A stretch of 64,000 bases of DNA. It comes from Chelatococcus sp. YT9 (GTDB taxonomy: Bacteria > Pseudomonadota > Alphaproteobacteria > Rhizobiales > Beijerinckiaceae). A program made the translations under genes and the position numbers. Positions 17,896 to 26,925 of the stretch are shown piece by piece. The notes beneath the pieces are model-generated. The model was not told where the DNA came from and did not search any database. It worked only from the letters and a program-made list of their open reading frames with translations. Positions within the stretch are counted from its first letter, which is position 1; every line of letters starts with the position of its first letter. The DNA is taken from assembly GCF_018398315.1 (NCBI RefSeq), contig NZ_JAHBRW010000001.1, positions 492,001 to 556,000 on the forward strand. Reading direction: 5' to 3'.

Positions 17896-18765
17896 ATGCT
17901 TTACGATCTTGTTCTGGCCCCATTCGTCGAATTCGATTTCATGCGTCGCGCCCTCGTCGGTACGCTCGCGCTGGCACTCGGCGCCGGCCCGGTCGGCGTC
18001 TTCCTGATGCTGCGCCGGATGAGCCTGACTGGTGACGCCATGGCGCATGCGGTGCTACCCGGTGCGGCGGTTGGCTACCTGCTTTACGGGCTGTGGCTGC
18101 CGGCCATGACCTTTGGCGGACTCGTCGTTGGCTTTGCGGTTGCGCTGCTGTCAGGCCTCGTCGCCCGTGTCACCGCCTTGCGGGAAGACGCGTCGCTCGC
18201 CGGCTTCTATCTGATCTCGCTGGCGCTCGGTGTCACGCTCGTCTCCCTGCGCGGCTCGAATGTCGACCTGCTCCATGTGCTCTTCGGCTCCGTGCTTGCG
18301 CTCGATGACGCCGCGCTGGTCCTGATCGCCAGTATCACCACGGTCACGCTCGCCGCGATGGCCTTGATCTATCGCCCCCTCGTTCTGGAATGCGTTGACC
18401 CGACCTTTCTTGCCTCGGTGAGCCGAGCTGGGGGGCCGAGTCATCTCATTTTCCTCGCGCTCGTCGTGCTCAACCTGGTCGGCGGCTTCCAAGCGCTCGG
18501 CACGCTTCTCGCCGTGGGGCTGATGATGCTGCCGGCGACCAGCGCCCGGCTCTGGACTGCGGAAATGACAAGTCTGATCGTGCTGGCGACCCTGATCGGG
18601 ATGCTCTCCGGCCTGGTCGGGATCATCGTCTCCTATCATAGTGGCCTGCCAACAGGCCCATGCATCATTCTCGTAGCCGGCGTCATGCACGTCGCCTCAC
18701 TCGTCTTCGGGCGAGCCGGCGGGCTCGTCTGGCGCCTCATACCGCAGCGACATCTCACCGCCTGA
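17896..18765 (+). CDS. znuB: Zinc ABC transporter permease
   Basis: The 289-residue integral membrane protein belongs to the ABC-3 (ZnuB/TroC) family, with roughly eight membrane helices. Family motifs include RRMSLTGDAMAHAVLPGAAVGYLL near the N terminus and the late block VGGFQALGTLLAVGLMMLPA. The ATG at 17896 is chosen because it directly follows the znuC stop; an in-frame ATG at 17854 lies inside znuC and would add a hydrophilic tail. It pairs with ZnuC and the ZnuA-like protein. Confidence 0.92.
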   Translation: MLYDLVLAPFVEFDFMRRALVGTLALALGAGPVGVFLMLRRMSLTGDAMAHAVLPGAAVGYLLYGLWLPAMTFGGLVVGFAVALLSGLVARVTALREDASLAGFYLISLALGVTLVSLRGSNVDLLHVLFGSVLALDDAALVLIASITTVTLAAMALIYRPLVLECVDPTFLASVSRAGGPSHLIFLALVVLNLVGGFQALGTLLAVGLMMLPATSARLWTAEMTSLIVLATLIGMLSGLVGIIVSYHSGLPTGPCIILVAGVMHVASLVFGRAGGLVWRLIPQRHLTA

Positions 18766-18871
18766 AACATGAGCGGCGCCCGGTGGTCGAACACGGCGAC
18801 CGGATCGCCTAAGCCTCTCGATCGCCCGCAGGGCAGGCACAGCCGGCCTGAGGGTTCTGAAGGACAGAAGG

Positions 18872-19831
18872 ATGCCCACGAAACGTAATGTTATATCATT
18901 TGGATTTGCCGTCCTCCTGATGGGCGGCATCTCCCCAGTCCTGTCGCCCGCATGGGCCGCCGAGCCGCCATTGCCAGTCGTGGCGAGTTTCTCGATCCTG
19001 GGAGATTTCGTCCGCAATATCGGCGGCGATCGGGTCTCCGTCGAGGTGTTGGTCGGCCCGGACGGCGATGCCCATGTGTTCTCGCCCTCCCCCGCCGACG
19101 CCCGCAAGGTGGCGGCCGCCAAACTCGTCGTGGTCAACGGCCTCGGCTTCGAGGGATGGATGCCGCGCCTAGTCAGATCCGCTGGCTCGAAGGCTCCACA
19201 AGTCGTTGCAACGAAGGGCATTATACCACTCAGCAACGGGGAGGATGACGACGATGACCACGGCAAAGGTGGCCACAAGCACGCACATGGCCATGACCAT
19301 GGCCCGGATGATCCCCATGCCTGGCAGTCCGTCGCCAATGCCCAGATCTATGTGCGCAACATCCGTGACGGGCTGATCGCCGCCGACCCAGCCGGGAGGT
19401 CGACTTACGAGGCAAACGCCGCACGGTATCTCGACGAGCTCACCGCGCTCGACACGAAGGTGAAGGCGGCGATCGCCTCCATTCCGAAGGAGCGCCGCCG
19501 CATCGTTACCTCGCACGATGCATTCGCGTATTTCGCCAACGCCTATGGCTTGGATGTTCTGCCACCGCAGGGCGTTTCTTCGGAGACGGAGGCGTCCGCC
19601 AAGGACGTCGCAGCGATCATCCGGCAGATCAAGGCGGAGAAGATCCCGGCGGTGTTCCTGGAGAACATCACCGATCCGCGACTGATCAACCAGATAGCGA
19701 AGGAAACCGGCGCGCGGATCGGCGGCACGGTCTATTCCGACGCCCTGTCCGGGGCAAACGGATCCGCCCCGACCTACATCGCTATGATCGAGCACAACGT
19801 CAAAGCTTTCACCGACGCGCTCACGCCCTGA
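18872..19831 (+). CDS. znuA: Zinc ABC transporter periplasmic binding protein
   Basis: The 319-residue protein starts with a signal peptide (KR, hydrophobic core, cleavage near AWAAEPP). It belongs to the cluster A-I metal-binding proteins (VVASFSILGDFVRNIGGD, then DAHVFSPSPAD with the ligand His68). A typical zinc-scavenging loop rich in Asp and His occupies about residues 124-149 (GHKHAHGHDHG). Other ligand histidines sit in HAW and SHDAFAYF. AAGGA lies seven bases upstream of the start. A Zur-like box overlaps codons 6-10. It follows znuB by 106 bases. Confidence 0.95.
   Translation: MPTKRNVISFGFAVLLMGGISPVLSPAWAAEPPLPVVASFSILGDFVRNIGGDRVSVEVLVGPDGDAHVFSPSPADARKVAAAKLVVVNGLGFEGWMPRLVRSAGSKAPQVVATKGIIPLSNGEDDDDDHGKGGHKHAHGHDHGPDDPHAWQSVANAQIYVRNIRDGLIAADPAGRSTYEANAARYLDELTALDTKVKAAIASIPKERRRIVTSHDAFAYFANAYGLDVLPPQGVSSETEASAKDVAAIIRQIKAEKIPAVFLENITDPRLINQIAKETGARIGGTVYSDALSGANGSAPTYIAMIEHNVKAFTDALTP
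18888..18899. promoter_or_regulatory. Zur-like box inside the first codons of znuA
   Basis: ATGTTATATCAT, flanked by A and TT, differs at one position from the palindrome ATGTTATAACAT, the same core seen at 16953-16964. It lies 16 bases downstream of the first base of the znuA start codon, which is unusual; it may block a short-leader transcript. Occurrence within coding sequence makes chance possible. Confidence 0.45.
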
Positions 19832-20000
19832 GCGCCACCGCCGCCGGTTCTCTGGCATGGACTTGCCAAGCTTGCCGTGGGGCTTGAGCCCGCCGCTGCG
19901 GGTGAATATGTAGACGCCAACAATATTCCCGACGGCCGGGCCTCGCCCGGCCCAGATGCCGGCGCCATCCCGCCCGGCGTCACCATGAAGCGGAGCCACC

Positions 20001-20963
20001 ATGTCGGACAAGATCCCCGTTACCGTCCTCACAGGCTATCTCGGGGCGGGCAAGACGACACTTCTGAACCGCATCCTCTCCGAGCCGCACGGCAAGAAAT
20101 TCGCCGTCGTGGTCAATGAGTTCGGCGAAGTCGGCATTGACAATGACCTCGTTGTTGGCGCCGACGAGGAAGTCTTCGAGATGAACAACGGCTGCATCTG
20201 CTGCACCGTGCGCGGCGACCTCATCCGCATCATCGATGGATTGATGAAGCGCAAGGGCCAGTTCGACGCCATCATCGTCGAGACGACAGGCCTCGCCGAT
20301 CCCGCGCCGGTCGCGCAGACGTTCTTCATGGACGAGGATGTCTCGTCCAAGACACGGCTCGACGCCGTTGTCACCGTGGTCGATGCGAAATGGCTGACCG
20401 AGCGCCTGAAAGACGCACCCGAGGCGAAGAACCAGGTGGCCTTCGCCGATGTCATCATCCTGAACAAGACCGATCTCGTGACCGCCGAGGAGCTTTCGGC
20501 CGTCGAGGCGCAGATCCGCGCTATCAATCCCTATGCGAAGATCCACCGCACCCAGCGCGCCGGCGTCGACATTGCCGAAGTGCTCGGCCGCAATGCCTTC
20601 GATCTCGACCGGGTGCTTGAGCTGGAGCCCGCCTTTCTCGAGGAGAGCCATCACCATCACCATGATGAGGACGTGCAATCCGTATCATTCACCATTCCCG
20701 GTGACGTGGATCCGGCCAAGTTCATGCCGTGGGTCAACGAACTTGTGCAACAGGAAGGGCCGAACATTCTTCGGTCCAAGGGCATCCTGGCCTTCAAGGG
20801 CGAGCCGAAGCGCTTCGTCTTCCAGGGCGTGCACATGATTCTCGACGGTGATCTGACGCAGGACTGGAAACCCGGCGAGAAGCGGCAATCGAAGATCGTC
20901 TTCATCGGCCGTAACCTGAACCGCGAGGCGCTCAACAAGGCTTTTCTTGCCTGCGCGGCCTGA
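20001..20963 (+). CDS. CobW/G3E-family GTPase, putative zinc chaperone
   Basis: The 320-residue protein has P-loop GYLGAGKTT (12-20), the metal-binding CxCC motif in NNGCICCTV (Cys65, 67, 68), the guanine-specificity motif NKTD (about 155-158) and a His5 patch SHHHHHDED near residues 216-224, before the CobW C-terminal domain. Such GTPases transfer zinc to client enzymes. The location directly after znuCBA and before a WD40 gene supports zinc homeostasis rather than cobalamin synthesis. It is about 170 bases from znuA; that gap holds no gene. Confidence 0.9.
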   Translation: MSDKIPVTVLTGYLGAGKTTLLNRILSEPHGKKFAVVVNEFGEVGIDNDLVVGADEEVFEMNNGCICCTVRGDLIRIIDGLMKRKGQFDAIIVETTGLADPAPVAQTFFMDEDVSSKTRLDAVVTVVDAKWLTERLKDAPEAKNQVAFADVIILNKTDLVTAEELSAVEAQIRAINPYAKIHRTQRAGVDIAEVLGRNAFDLDRVLELEPAFLEESHHHHHDEDVQSVSFTIPGDVDPAKFMPWVNELVQQEGPNILRSKGILAFKGEPKRFVFQGVHMILDGDLTQDWKPGEKRQSKIVFIGRNLNREALNKAFLACAA

Positions 20964-21057
20964 TCGCTTTAGCTGTCTGCCATGGCGTCATGTCCGGTCG
21001 GTTCCTTGATCCGCGCGATGTGCCGCCCCCTTTCGTTGCCAGAGTTGAAGAAAAACC

Positions 21058-22056
21058 ATGAGCGTTGCTCCGTCACAATCCCTCACCGAGCATGTCGTGG
21101 CGGTGGAGGCTGGCGCCCATGTGATCGGGGCCGGCTGGCTGGGATCGAAGGCTGCCTTCGCCCTCGCCGACGGACAGCTTCTCCTCACGAATGGGAGCGA
21201 ACATGCCCGCGTGGCCGCTCATCCCGGCGGGGGAATTCTCGTTGCGGTGAACGCGGACAAGACGATCGTCACCGGCGGTGACGATGGACGCGTGGTCGCG
21301 ACCGCGGCCGATGGCACGACGCGCGAGTGCGGCAAGGAGCCAGGCCGCTGGATCGACGCGCTCGCCATTGGTCGCGACGGCGCGATCGCATGGAGCGCCG
21401 GCAAAGTTGTCCGCGCTCTCGACGGCAAGGGTCAGCTGCGCTCCTTCACCGCGCCCACGACGGCCCAGGGCCTTGCCTTCATGCCGAAGGGCTATCGGTT
21501 GGCGGTGGCGCACTACAACGGCGTGACGCTCTGGTTTCCCAACACGGACGCGAAACCGGATGTACTCGCCTGGAAAGGCTCCCATCTCAGCGTTACCGTC
21601 TCACCGGACGGCCAGTACGCGGTCACCGCAATGCAGGAGAACGCGCTGCATGGCTGGCGGCTGAGCGATCGAAAAGACATGCGGATGAGCGGCTATCCCA
21701 GCAAGACGCGCTCGCTGTCCTGGTCACACGACGGCAACTGGCTGGCAACTTCCGGCGCGGAAGCTGCCATCGTCTGGCCCTTCGACAAGCAGGGCCCGAT
21801 GGGGCGCGCCCCGCGCGAATGCGGCGTGCGGCCGGTCCGCGTGGCGCGCGTGGCCTTCCATCCCCGGGCGCTGGTGCTGGCCAGCGCCTATGAAGACGGC
21901 ACCATCCTGCTCATCCGGCTGACAGACGCGTCCGAACTCCTGGTGCAGGACGCCACGGGCTCTCCGATCACCGCACTCGCCTGGAACGATACCGGTCGCA
22001 GCCTCGCCTTCGGTGACGAGGCCGGCAATGGCGGATTGTTCACCCTCCCGAGCTGA
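21058..22056 (+). CDS. WD40-repeat beta-propeller protein
   Basis: The 332-residue cytosolic protein consists of beta-propeller blades with recognisable units such as VSPDGQYAVTAMQENALHGW, SWSHDGNWLATSGAEAAIVW and LAWNDTGRSLAFGDEAG. No catalytic residues are apparent. Genes of this type often follow CobW-family genes in alphaproteobacteria, so a scaffold role in zinc allocation is plausible (inference from context). It starts 94 bases after the GTPase gene. Confidence 0.85.
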   Translation: MSVAPSQSLTEHVVAVEAGAHVIGAGWLGSKAAFALADGQLLLTNGSEHARVAAHPGGGILVAVNADKTIVTGGDDGRVVATAADGTTRECGKEPGRWIDALAIGRDGAIAWSAGKVVRALDGKGQLRSFTAPTTAQGLAFMPKGYRLAVAHYNGVTLWFPNTDAKPDVLAWKGSHLSVTVSPDGQYAVTAMQENALHGWRLSDRKDMRMSGYPSKTRSLSWSHDGNWLATSGAEAAIVWPFDKQGPMGRAPRECGVRPVRVARVAFHPRALVLASAYEDGTILLIRLTDASELLVQDATGSPITALAWNDTGRSLAFGDEAGNGGLFTLPS

Positions 22057-22062
22057 TCGGTG

Positions 22063-22341
22063 ATGCGGTTCGGCCTCTTCGGACGCAAGGAGAAGCGCGG
22101 CGAGAACCCCGCGCTTGCTGCCATCAAGGCATGGGTGCGCCAGATTGCCGGGCTGCCCGAAGAGACGGTGATCGCCGCCAACGAGATCATCTGCGCCGAT
22201 CCCTCCTGTCCGGGCACCGAAACCATCGTGCTCATCATGGAGCCGGGCCAGGAAACACGCGCCATCAAGATCTCTCTGGCCGCCGACGAGATCACGCGCG
22301 CCGATGTCGAAGTGGCGCTCGCAGCAGAGCAAAGCGCGTAA
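22063..22341 (+). CDS. Conserved small protein with CxDPxCPG motif
   Basis: The 92-residue protein has a basic N terminus, a helix (NPALAAIKAWVRQIAGL) and the compact motif EIICADPSCPGTETIVLIMEPGQ. Two cysteines six residues apart next to Asp-Pro suggest metal or thiol chemistry, but I do not know the function. The ATG at 22063 lies seven bases after the WD40 stop, so it probably belongs to the same zinc-linked transcript. An overlapping GTG at 22060 is an alternative start. Confidence 0.7.
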   Translation: MRFGLFGRKEKRGENPALAAIKAWVRQIAGLPEETVIAANEIICADPSCPGTETIVLIMEPGQETRAIKISLAADEITRADVEVALAAEQSA

Positions 22342-22456
22342 GTCATTCCGCACAGGCATTCCGTTCAATTGTCGCGGGGATGTGCCCTGAGACCTCAGGC
22401 CGATACCTTTCCTTAACCTTGCGGTCGAAAGATCGGTCCATGATGTCGAAAACGCC

Positions 22457-22963
22457 ATGATATCCAGAACGCTGGGCCTCGCCACGGGTTTGCTCGCCGC
22501 CATCGCGGGCACACAGTTGCCCGAGTTCGCGCAGCAATATCGCCAGCGCCTCGGCGGGGCGATCGACGAGCTCAAGATTGTGATGCAGCGCTTCGACGCG
22601 GATGCGAATGCCGCGGGCCTCGACCGCGACGAAGCTTTGAGGCGCCTGGCGGGAAGCAGCGATGGCTTCACGGCGCGCCACGGCGTAAGCATGGCGCAAA
22701 TCACGGTGCGGCTGCAGCGGCTAGAAGATCAGCAACAGGCCTTTCGCCAGGCCGGACCCCTCCACCGCCTCTTGGTCTTCGCGCAGGCCGCCGATCCGGA
22801 CCTCACGCGTAATACCTGGCAGGATTTCGAGCCTGCGACGCCAGTAACCGCAGAAAGCTTCACGATCGGAGGGCTCGCCTTCTTCGCGGGTTATGGCTTC
22901 ATCCGGGCCTTCGCAAAGCCCTTCCATCGGCGCAAACGAAGCCCGGCGGGAACGCGCGCTTGA
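22457..22963 (+). CDS. DUF2937 family membrane protein
   Basis: The 168-residue protein has an N-terminal hydrophobic segment (LGLATGLLAAIAGTQLPEF), then a helical region with QQYRQRLGGAIDEL and a second hydrophobic segment near the C terminus (GGLAFFAGYGFIRAF), followed by a basic tail. This layout is that of the uncharacterised DUF2937 family. It starts 115 bases after the previous gene and ends 9 bases before a convergent gene. Confidence 0.75.
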   Translation: MISRTLGLATGLLAAIAGTQLPEFAQQYRQRLGGAIDELKIVMQRFDADANAAGLDRDEALRRLAGSSDGFTARHGVSMAQITVRLQRLEDQQQAFRQAGPLHRLLVFAQAADPDLTRNTWQDFEPATPVTAESFTIGGLAFFAGYGFIRAFAKPFHRRKRSPAGTRA

Positions 22964-22972
22964 GGCGGTGCC

Positions 22973-23299
22973 TCAGGCCTTCGCCGGAAAAACGACGAAA
23001 AATCCAAGGCCATCGCGGGCCGGCAGCGGCAGCAGCCTCTCCACAACGCCGCGACGCTTGCCGTCCAGCAGCAAGCGCCCAACGGGCTGAAACAAGGTCT
23101 CGCCGCTGGTCGCCGTTGCCGGATCGATCAGGATGGCGATGCTGTGTACCGGGCGGCCGCCGCGACCCTCGAGCAGCGCTATGACATGGGCCTCGGCGTC
23201 CGGACGGACCTTGCCCCTGAGGTCGATGACGGCTTCTGCGTCATCGCGGCCCAGCCCTCCCCGCAGCTTGTCGGCGTAGAAGTCGTCGAAAAACGGCAT
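22973..23299 (-). CDS. Hypothetical protein
   Basis: This 108-residue protein begins MPFFDDFYADKLRGGLG and is mostly beta-strand-like (AHVIALLEGRGGRPVHSIAILIDP), with no membrane segment. I do not recognise the family. The ATG at 23299 gives a compact protein; extending upstream adds a Pro/Gly-rich segment without a better ribosome binding site. It is convergent with the DUF2937 gene. The frame shares the high third-position GC of its neighbours, which supports coding. Confidence 0.5.
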   Translation of the reverse strand: MPFFDDFYADKLRGGLGRDDAEAVIDLRGKVRPDAEAHVIALLEGRGGRPVHSIAILIDPATATSGETLFQPVGRLLLDGKRRGVVERLLPLPARDGLGFFVVFPAKA

Positions 23300-23469
23300 C
23301 GGTCTACTCAGTCCCTGCGGGCGGTGAAACGGCGGGAGAAGCCCCTCGATGCCGTCCCACCCTGCCCTGTTCGCGCCATCAGGATGGCGGGGAAAAGTTG
23401 CGGATTGTCCAAAGGAAAACCCGCCATTTCCGGCAAAGCGACAATTCACGCCGTCACTATGCGCTGGTT

Positions 23470-24903
23470 TTATCCGCGCACAATAACGTTTTTGAACTGC
23501 CAGGGATCATCCTGGTCGAGATCTTCCGGGAACAGAACGCCGCGGTCCTTGAGCGGCGTCCAGTCCGTGTAGGTGCCGATGACCGGGCCGAGATAAGGCC
23601 TCTGCACCTCAAGGCATCGGCGATAGTCCGTCTCGTCCGCTTCGACGATGCCGCGATCCGGGTTCTCCAGCATCCAGACGATGCCAGCGAGCACCGCGGA
23701 GGTGACCTGAAGGCCAGTCGCATTCTGGTAAGGCGCGAGCTTCCGTGCTTCCTCGACGGAGAGCTGGGAGCCATACCAATAGGCGTTCTTGCCATGGCCG
23801 TAGAGCAGCACCCCGAGTTCGTCGATGCCATCAAGGATCTCATTTTCCTCGAGGATGCGCCACTCCGGCTGCGGCTGCCACTGCGCGCCGGCCATCTCGT
23901 CGAGCGACAGAACCGCGTCGTCGCAGGGATGGTAGGCATAATGGCAGGTTGGGCGATAAGCGACCTTCTCCCCATCGCGGACCGTGAAATAATCCGCGAT
24001 AGAGATCGCCTCATTGTGAGTGATCAGGAAACCGTGCTGAGCCTGCGGTGTCGGCGTCCAGGAGCGCACCCGCGTGCCAGCGCCTGGCCGCATCAGATAG
24101 ATCGCCGCACCGCAGCCTTTCTCATGACGGCGCCCTTCCGGCGGCAACTCCTTCTCATGGGTGCCCCAGCCGAGCTCGGCAGGCTGCAGTCCTTCACCCA
24201 CGAAGCCCTCGACCGACCATGTATTGACGAAAATCCCACGCGGGCGCGGCGTCTTGGCGCGCTGCGTATCGCGTTCCGCAACATGGATTCCCTTGACGCC
24301 GACCCGTTGCATAAGGCGTGCCCAGTCCTCGCGGCTCGCCGGCTCTCTGGCCTCGATGCCAAGATCTGCGGCCACGTTGACCAACGCCTGCTTGACTAGC
24401 CAGGACACCATGCCCGGGTTGGCCCCGCAGCAGTTGACGGCGGTCACGCCGCCAGGCCGCCGGCGCCGGAGGTCAAGCAGGCTCTCACGCAGAGCGTAGT
24501 TGGAGCGATCCGCCACACTGGCGTTGGGATTAGCGTAGAAACCCGCCCAGGGCTCCACCACCGTGTCGATATAGAAAGCATCGACGTCCCGAGCAAAGTC
24601 CATCATGGCGACGGACGAAACATCGACCGACAGGTTTACGATCATTCCGCGACCCGGGCCTTGCGTGAGCAGCGGCGTCAGGATCTCGCGAAAGTTGTCG
24701 GGCGTAAGAGCACGCGCGATGAAACGCAGGCCCCGCTCCTTCGCGATACCACGGATGTCGCCCTCCGGCGCGATGATGGTGAACTTGGCCTTATCATGCG
24801 CGATATGCCGCTCCAGCAGCGGCAGGACACCCCGACCGATGGAGCCAAAGCCCACCAGCACGATAGGGCCCTCGAAACGGGCGTGAACAGGCCAGTCTGT
24901 CAT
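23470..24903 (-). CDS. Homospermidine synthase
   Basis: This NAD-dependent cytosolic enzyme makes homospermidine from putrescine, a polyamine typical of many Hyphomicrobiales. The 477-residue protein has the N-terminal nucleotide-binding motif VLVGFGSIGRGVLPLL and extensive family blocks (IDTVVEPWAGFY, NCCGANPGMVSWLVKQAL, YGHGKNAYWYGSQLS). It shares the locus with ornithine decarboxylase, which supplies putrescine, about 0.9 kb upstream on the same strand. About 95 bases separate it from the intervening acetyltransferase gene. Confidence 0.95.
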   Translation of the reverse strand: MTDWPVHARFEGPIVLVGFGSIGRGVLPLLERHIAHDKAKFTIIAPEGDIRGIAKERGLRFIARALTPDNFREILTPLLTQGPGRGMIVNLSVDVSSVAMMDFARDVDAFYIDTVVEPWAGFYANPNASVADRSNYALRESLLDLRRRRPGGVTAVNCCGANPGMVSWLVKQALVNVAADLGIEAREPASREDWARLMQRVGVKGIHVAERDTQRAKTPRPRGIFVNTWSVEGFVGEGLQPAELGWGTHEKELPPEGRRHEKGCGAAIYLMRPGAGTRVRSWTPTPQAQHGFLITHNEAISIADYFTVRDGEKVAYRPTCHYAYHPCDDAVLSLDEMAGAQWQPQPEWRILEENEILDGIDELGVLLYGHGKNAYWYGSQLSVEEARKLAPYQNATGLQVTSAVLAGIVWMLENPDRGIVEADETDYRRCLEVQRPYLGPVIGTYTDWTPLKDRGVLFPEDLDQDDPWQFKNVIVRG

Positions 24904-24998
24904 TCTTTTTCTCCTCGGCCCTGGAGGCCGTTACAAGGGGTGGACGGATTTGAGTCCAGATCCTCCGGTTGGGTATCGCATAGTCACAGTCATAGAGA

Positions 24999-25538
24999 TT
25001 AAGCGGCCTGTGCAACCTCAAATTCAACAGGCGGCGCGATCAGCCTTCCTGTAGCAAGGATCAGACCACGCGCACCTTCCAACGCGCCCGCCCTGAGTTC
25101 GCGGGCGAGGAAGCGCTCCCGCTCATAGGGCCCCGGCAGGCTGAGATCCACCGTCCGGGCAGGAGCAAAACCAAAACGCCGATAATAGGGCTCATCCCCC
25201 ACAAGGAGGACGGCGCGATGACCGAGCCCCGCGGCGCGCATCAGCGCGTCGCGCATGAGCGCGGATCCCAGCCCCCCTCCCTGACGCTCGGCTGAGACCG
25301 CGAGCGGACCAAGCAGCAGCGCATCGTGGCCGGAAGCTGCAGCCACGGACCATAGGCGCAGCGTGCCCACGAGCGTACCACCCTCGTCGACAGCGCTGAG
25401 CGCCAGGCCTTCGGCCGGCAAACGACCTTCCCGCAAACGCTCGCAGGTTTTCATGAACCGGTGGGGCCCGAAGGCCCGGTCAAGCAGAACCTCACGCGCG
25501 GGAATATCCGCGGCGATTTCATCGCGAATCATGATCAT
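24999..25538 (-). CDS. GNAT-family N-acetyltransferase
   Basis: The 179-residue protein has the GNAT acetyl-CoA loop in LAVSAERQGGGLGSALMRDAL and the later motif YYRRFGFAPA, resembling the YhbS group. ATG at 25538 follows GGAG at proper spacing; the longer frame upstream crosses a palindromic intergenic region. The substrate is unknown. Its location between ornithine decarboxylase and homospermidine synthase raises the possibility of polyamine acetylation, but the sequence itself does not show this. Confidence 0.85.
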   Translation of the reverse strand: MIMIRDEIAADIPAREVLLDRAFGPHRFMKTCERLREGRLPAEGLALSAVDEGGTLVGTLRLWSVAAASGHDALLLGPLAVSAERQGGGLGSALMRDALMRAAGLGHRAVLLVGDEPYYRRFGFAPARTVDLSLPGPYERERFLARELRAGALEGARGLILATGRLIAPPVEFEVAQAA

Positions 25539-25637
25539 GGTCGTGGCTCCTTCGCACACGCCGTGTGGGGCCCAACCGGCCCGCGACATCCACCAGCCGG
25601 CCGGATGCCGGCCCACAGGATGCCGCGGGCCGAATGC

Positions 25638-25656
25638 GGTCTGATGACATCAGACC
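25638..25656. repeat. Perfect 19-bp palindrome in the GNAT upstream region
   Basis: GGTCTGATG-A-CATCAGACC pairs perfectly (9+1+9) about 100 bases upstream of the acetyltransferase gene. Neither side has a T-run directly adjacent, so it looks more like an operator or a palindromic intergenic repeat than a terminator. Confidence 0.6.
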
Positions 25657-25757
25657 GGCGCCCGCCGTTTTTGTTCACCGTTGTGGAATTCAGGCTGCCG
25701 ACCCGGCCGGCAGCAAGCGGCGCGGCCCTCAGGCCCACCGCATCCTGGATGCCCAGC

Positions 25758-25783
25758 GCATGGCCGGATAACCCCGGCCATGC
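25758..25783 (-). terminator. Stable hairpin just after the ornithine decarboxylase stop
   Basis: A perfect 10-bp stem (GCATGGCCGG at 25758-25767 with CCGGCCATGC at 25774-25783) and 6-base loop lie 12 bases beyond the stop codon at 25795. No U-tract follows, so it may protect the mRNA end or be part of a palindromic repeat rather than a true intrinsic terminator. Confidence 0.45.
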
Positions 25784-25794
25784 CTGAAGCACTC

Positions 25795-26925
25795 TCAGAT
25801 GTGGTACGATCGCAGCGGCGGAAAGCCGTTGAAGGCAACCGCCGAATAGGTCGTGGTGTAAGCACCCGTACCTTCGATCAGCACCTTGTCGCCGATGGCA
25901 AGGCTGACCGGCAGCGCGTAGGGCGTGCGCTCGTAGAGCACATCCGCAGAATCGCAGGTCGGCCCGGCGATGATGCAGTCGCTCGTCTCGTCGCCATCGC
26001 GCGGCGTGCGGATGGGATAGCGGATGGCCTCGTCCATCGTCTCCGCCAAGCCACCGAACTTGCCGATGTCGAGGTAGACCCAGCGCACGTCTTCTTCAGC
26101 GCTCTTTGTCGAGACGAGAACGACCTCGGCTTCGATGATGCCGGCATTGCCAACCATGCCGCGGCCGGGCTCGATGATCGTCTCGGGAATGGCGTTGCCG
26201 AAATGGCGCATCAGACCTTCGAAGATCGACGAACCGTAGGTCTCCACGGCAGGAACGTCGCGGAGGTACTTAGCCGGGAAACCACCACCCAGGTTGACCA
26301 TCGACAGCTGGATGCCACGTTCGGCGCACGCGCGGAACACGCCAGCCGCGGAGGCGAGCGCCTGATCCCAGGCATGAGGATTGCCCTGCTGGGACCCGAC
26401 GTGGAAGGAAACGCCATAAGCCTCGAGGCCGAGACGATGGGCGTGCTCCAGCACCTCCACCGCGAGCGAGGGCTCGCAGCCGAACTTGCGGGACAGCGGC
26501 CATTCGGCGCCAGCTCCGTCGCAGAGAATGCGGCAGAACACCTTCGAACCCGGAGCCGCGCGAGCGATCTTCTCGACCTCGGCCTCGCAATCCACTGCAA
26601 ACAGCCGGACACCGAGCTCGAAGGCACGCGCGACATCACGCTCCTTCTTGATGGTGTTGCCGAAGGAAATGCGGTCTGGCGTCGCACCGGCCGCCATCGC
26701 CATCTCGATCTCCACGACCGAAGCCGTGTCGAAGGACGAGCCGAGCGAGGCGAGCAGCGACAGGACTTCCGGAGAAGGATTGGCCTTCACCGCATAGAAC
26801 ACGCGGCTATCAGGCAGCGACCTGGCAAAAGCCATGTAGTTATCGCGCACGACATCGAGATCGACGACCAGGCAGGGGCCGTCTTCGCGTCGGTTGCGGA
26901 GGAATTCGCGAATGCGCTCTGTCAT
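25795..26925 (-). CDS. Ornithine decarboxylase, fold-type III PLP enzyme
   Basis: The 376-residue enzyme converts ornithine to putrescine. It has the PLP-lysine motif FYAVKANPSP (Lys47), the glycine-rich phosphate-binding NLGGGFPAKY, EPGRGMVG and the catalytic cysteine in GPTCDSADVLYE (Cys324), as in eukaryote-like and alphaproteobacterial ornithine/lysine decarboxylases. ATG at 26925 has GGGAG upstream. Lysine as a second substrate is possible. A long structured leader precedes it (26926-27300). Confidence 0.93.
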   Translation of the reverse strand: MTERIREFLRNRREDGPCLVVDLDVVRDNYMAFARSLPDSRVFYAVKANPSPEVLSLLASLGSSFDTASVVEIEMAMAAGATPDRISFGNTIKKERDVARAFELGVRLFAVDCEAEVEKIARAAPGSKVFCRILCDGAGAEWPLSRKFGCEPSLAVEVLEHAHRLGLEAYGVSFHVGSQQGNPHAWDQALASAAGVFRACAERGIQLSMVNLGGGFPAKYLRDVPAVETYGSSIFEGLMRHFGNAIPETIIEPGRGMVGNAGIIEAEVVLVSTKSAEEDVRWVYLDIGKFGGLAETMDEAIRYPIRTPRDGDETSDCIIAGPTCDSADVLYERTPYALPVSLAIGDKVLIEGTGAYTTTYSAVAFNGFPPLRSYHI

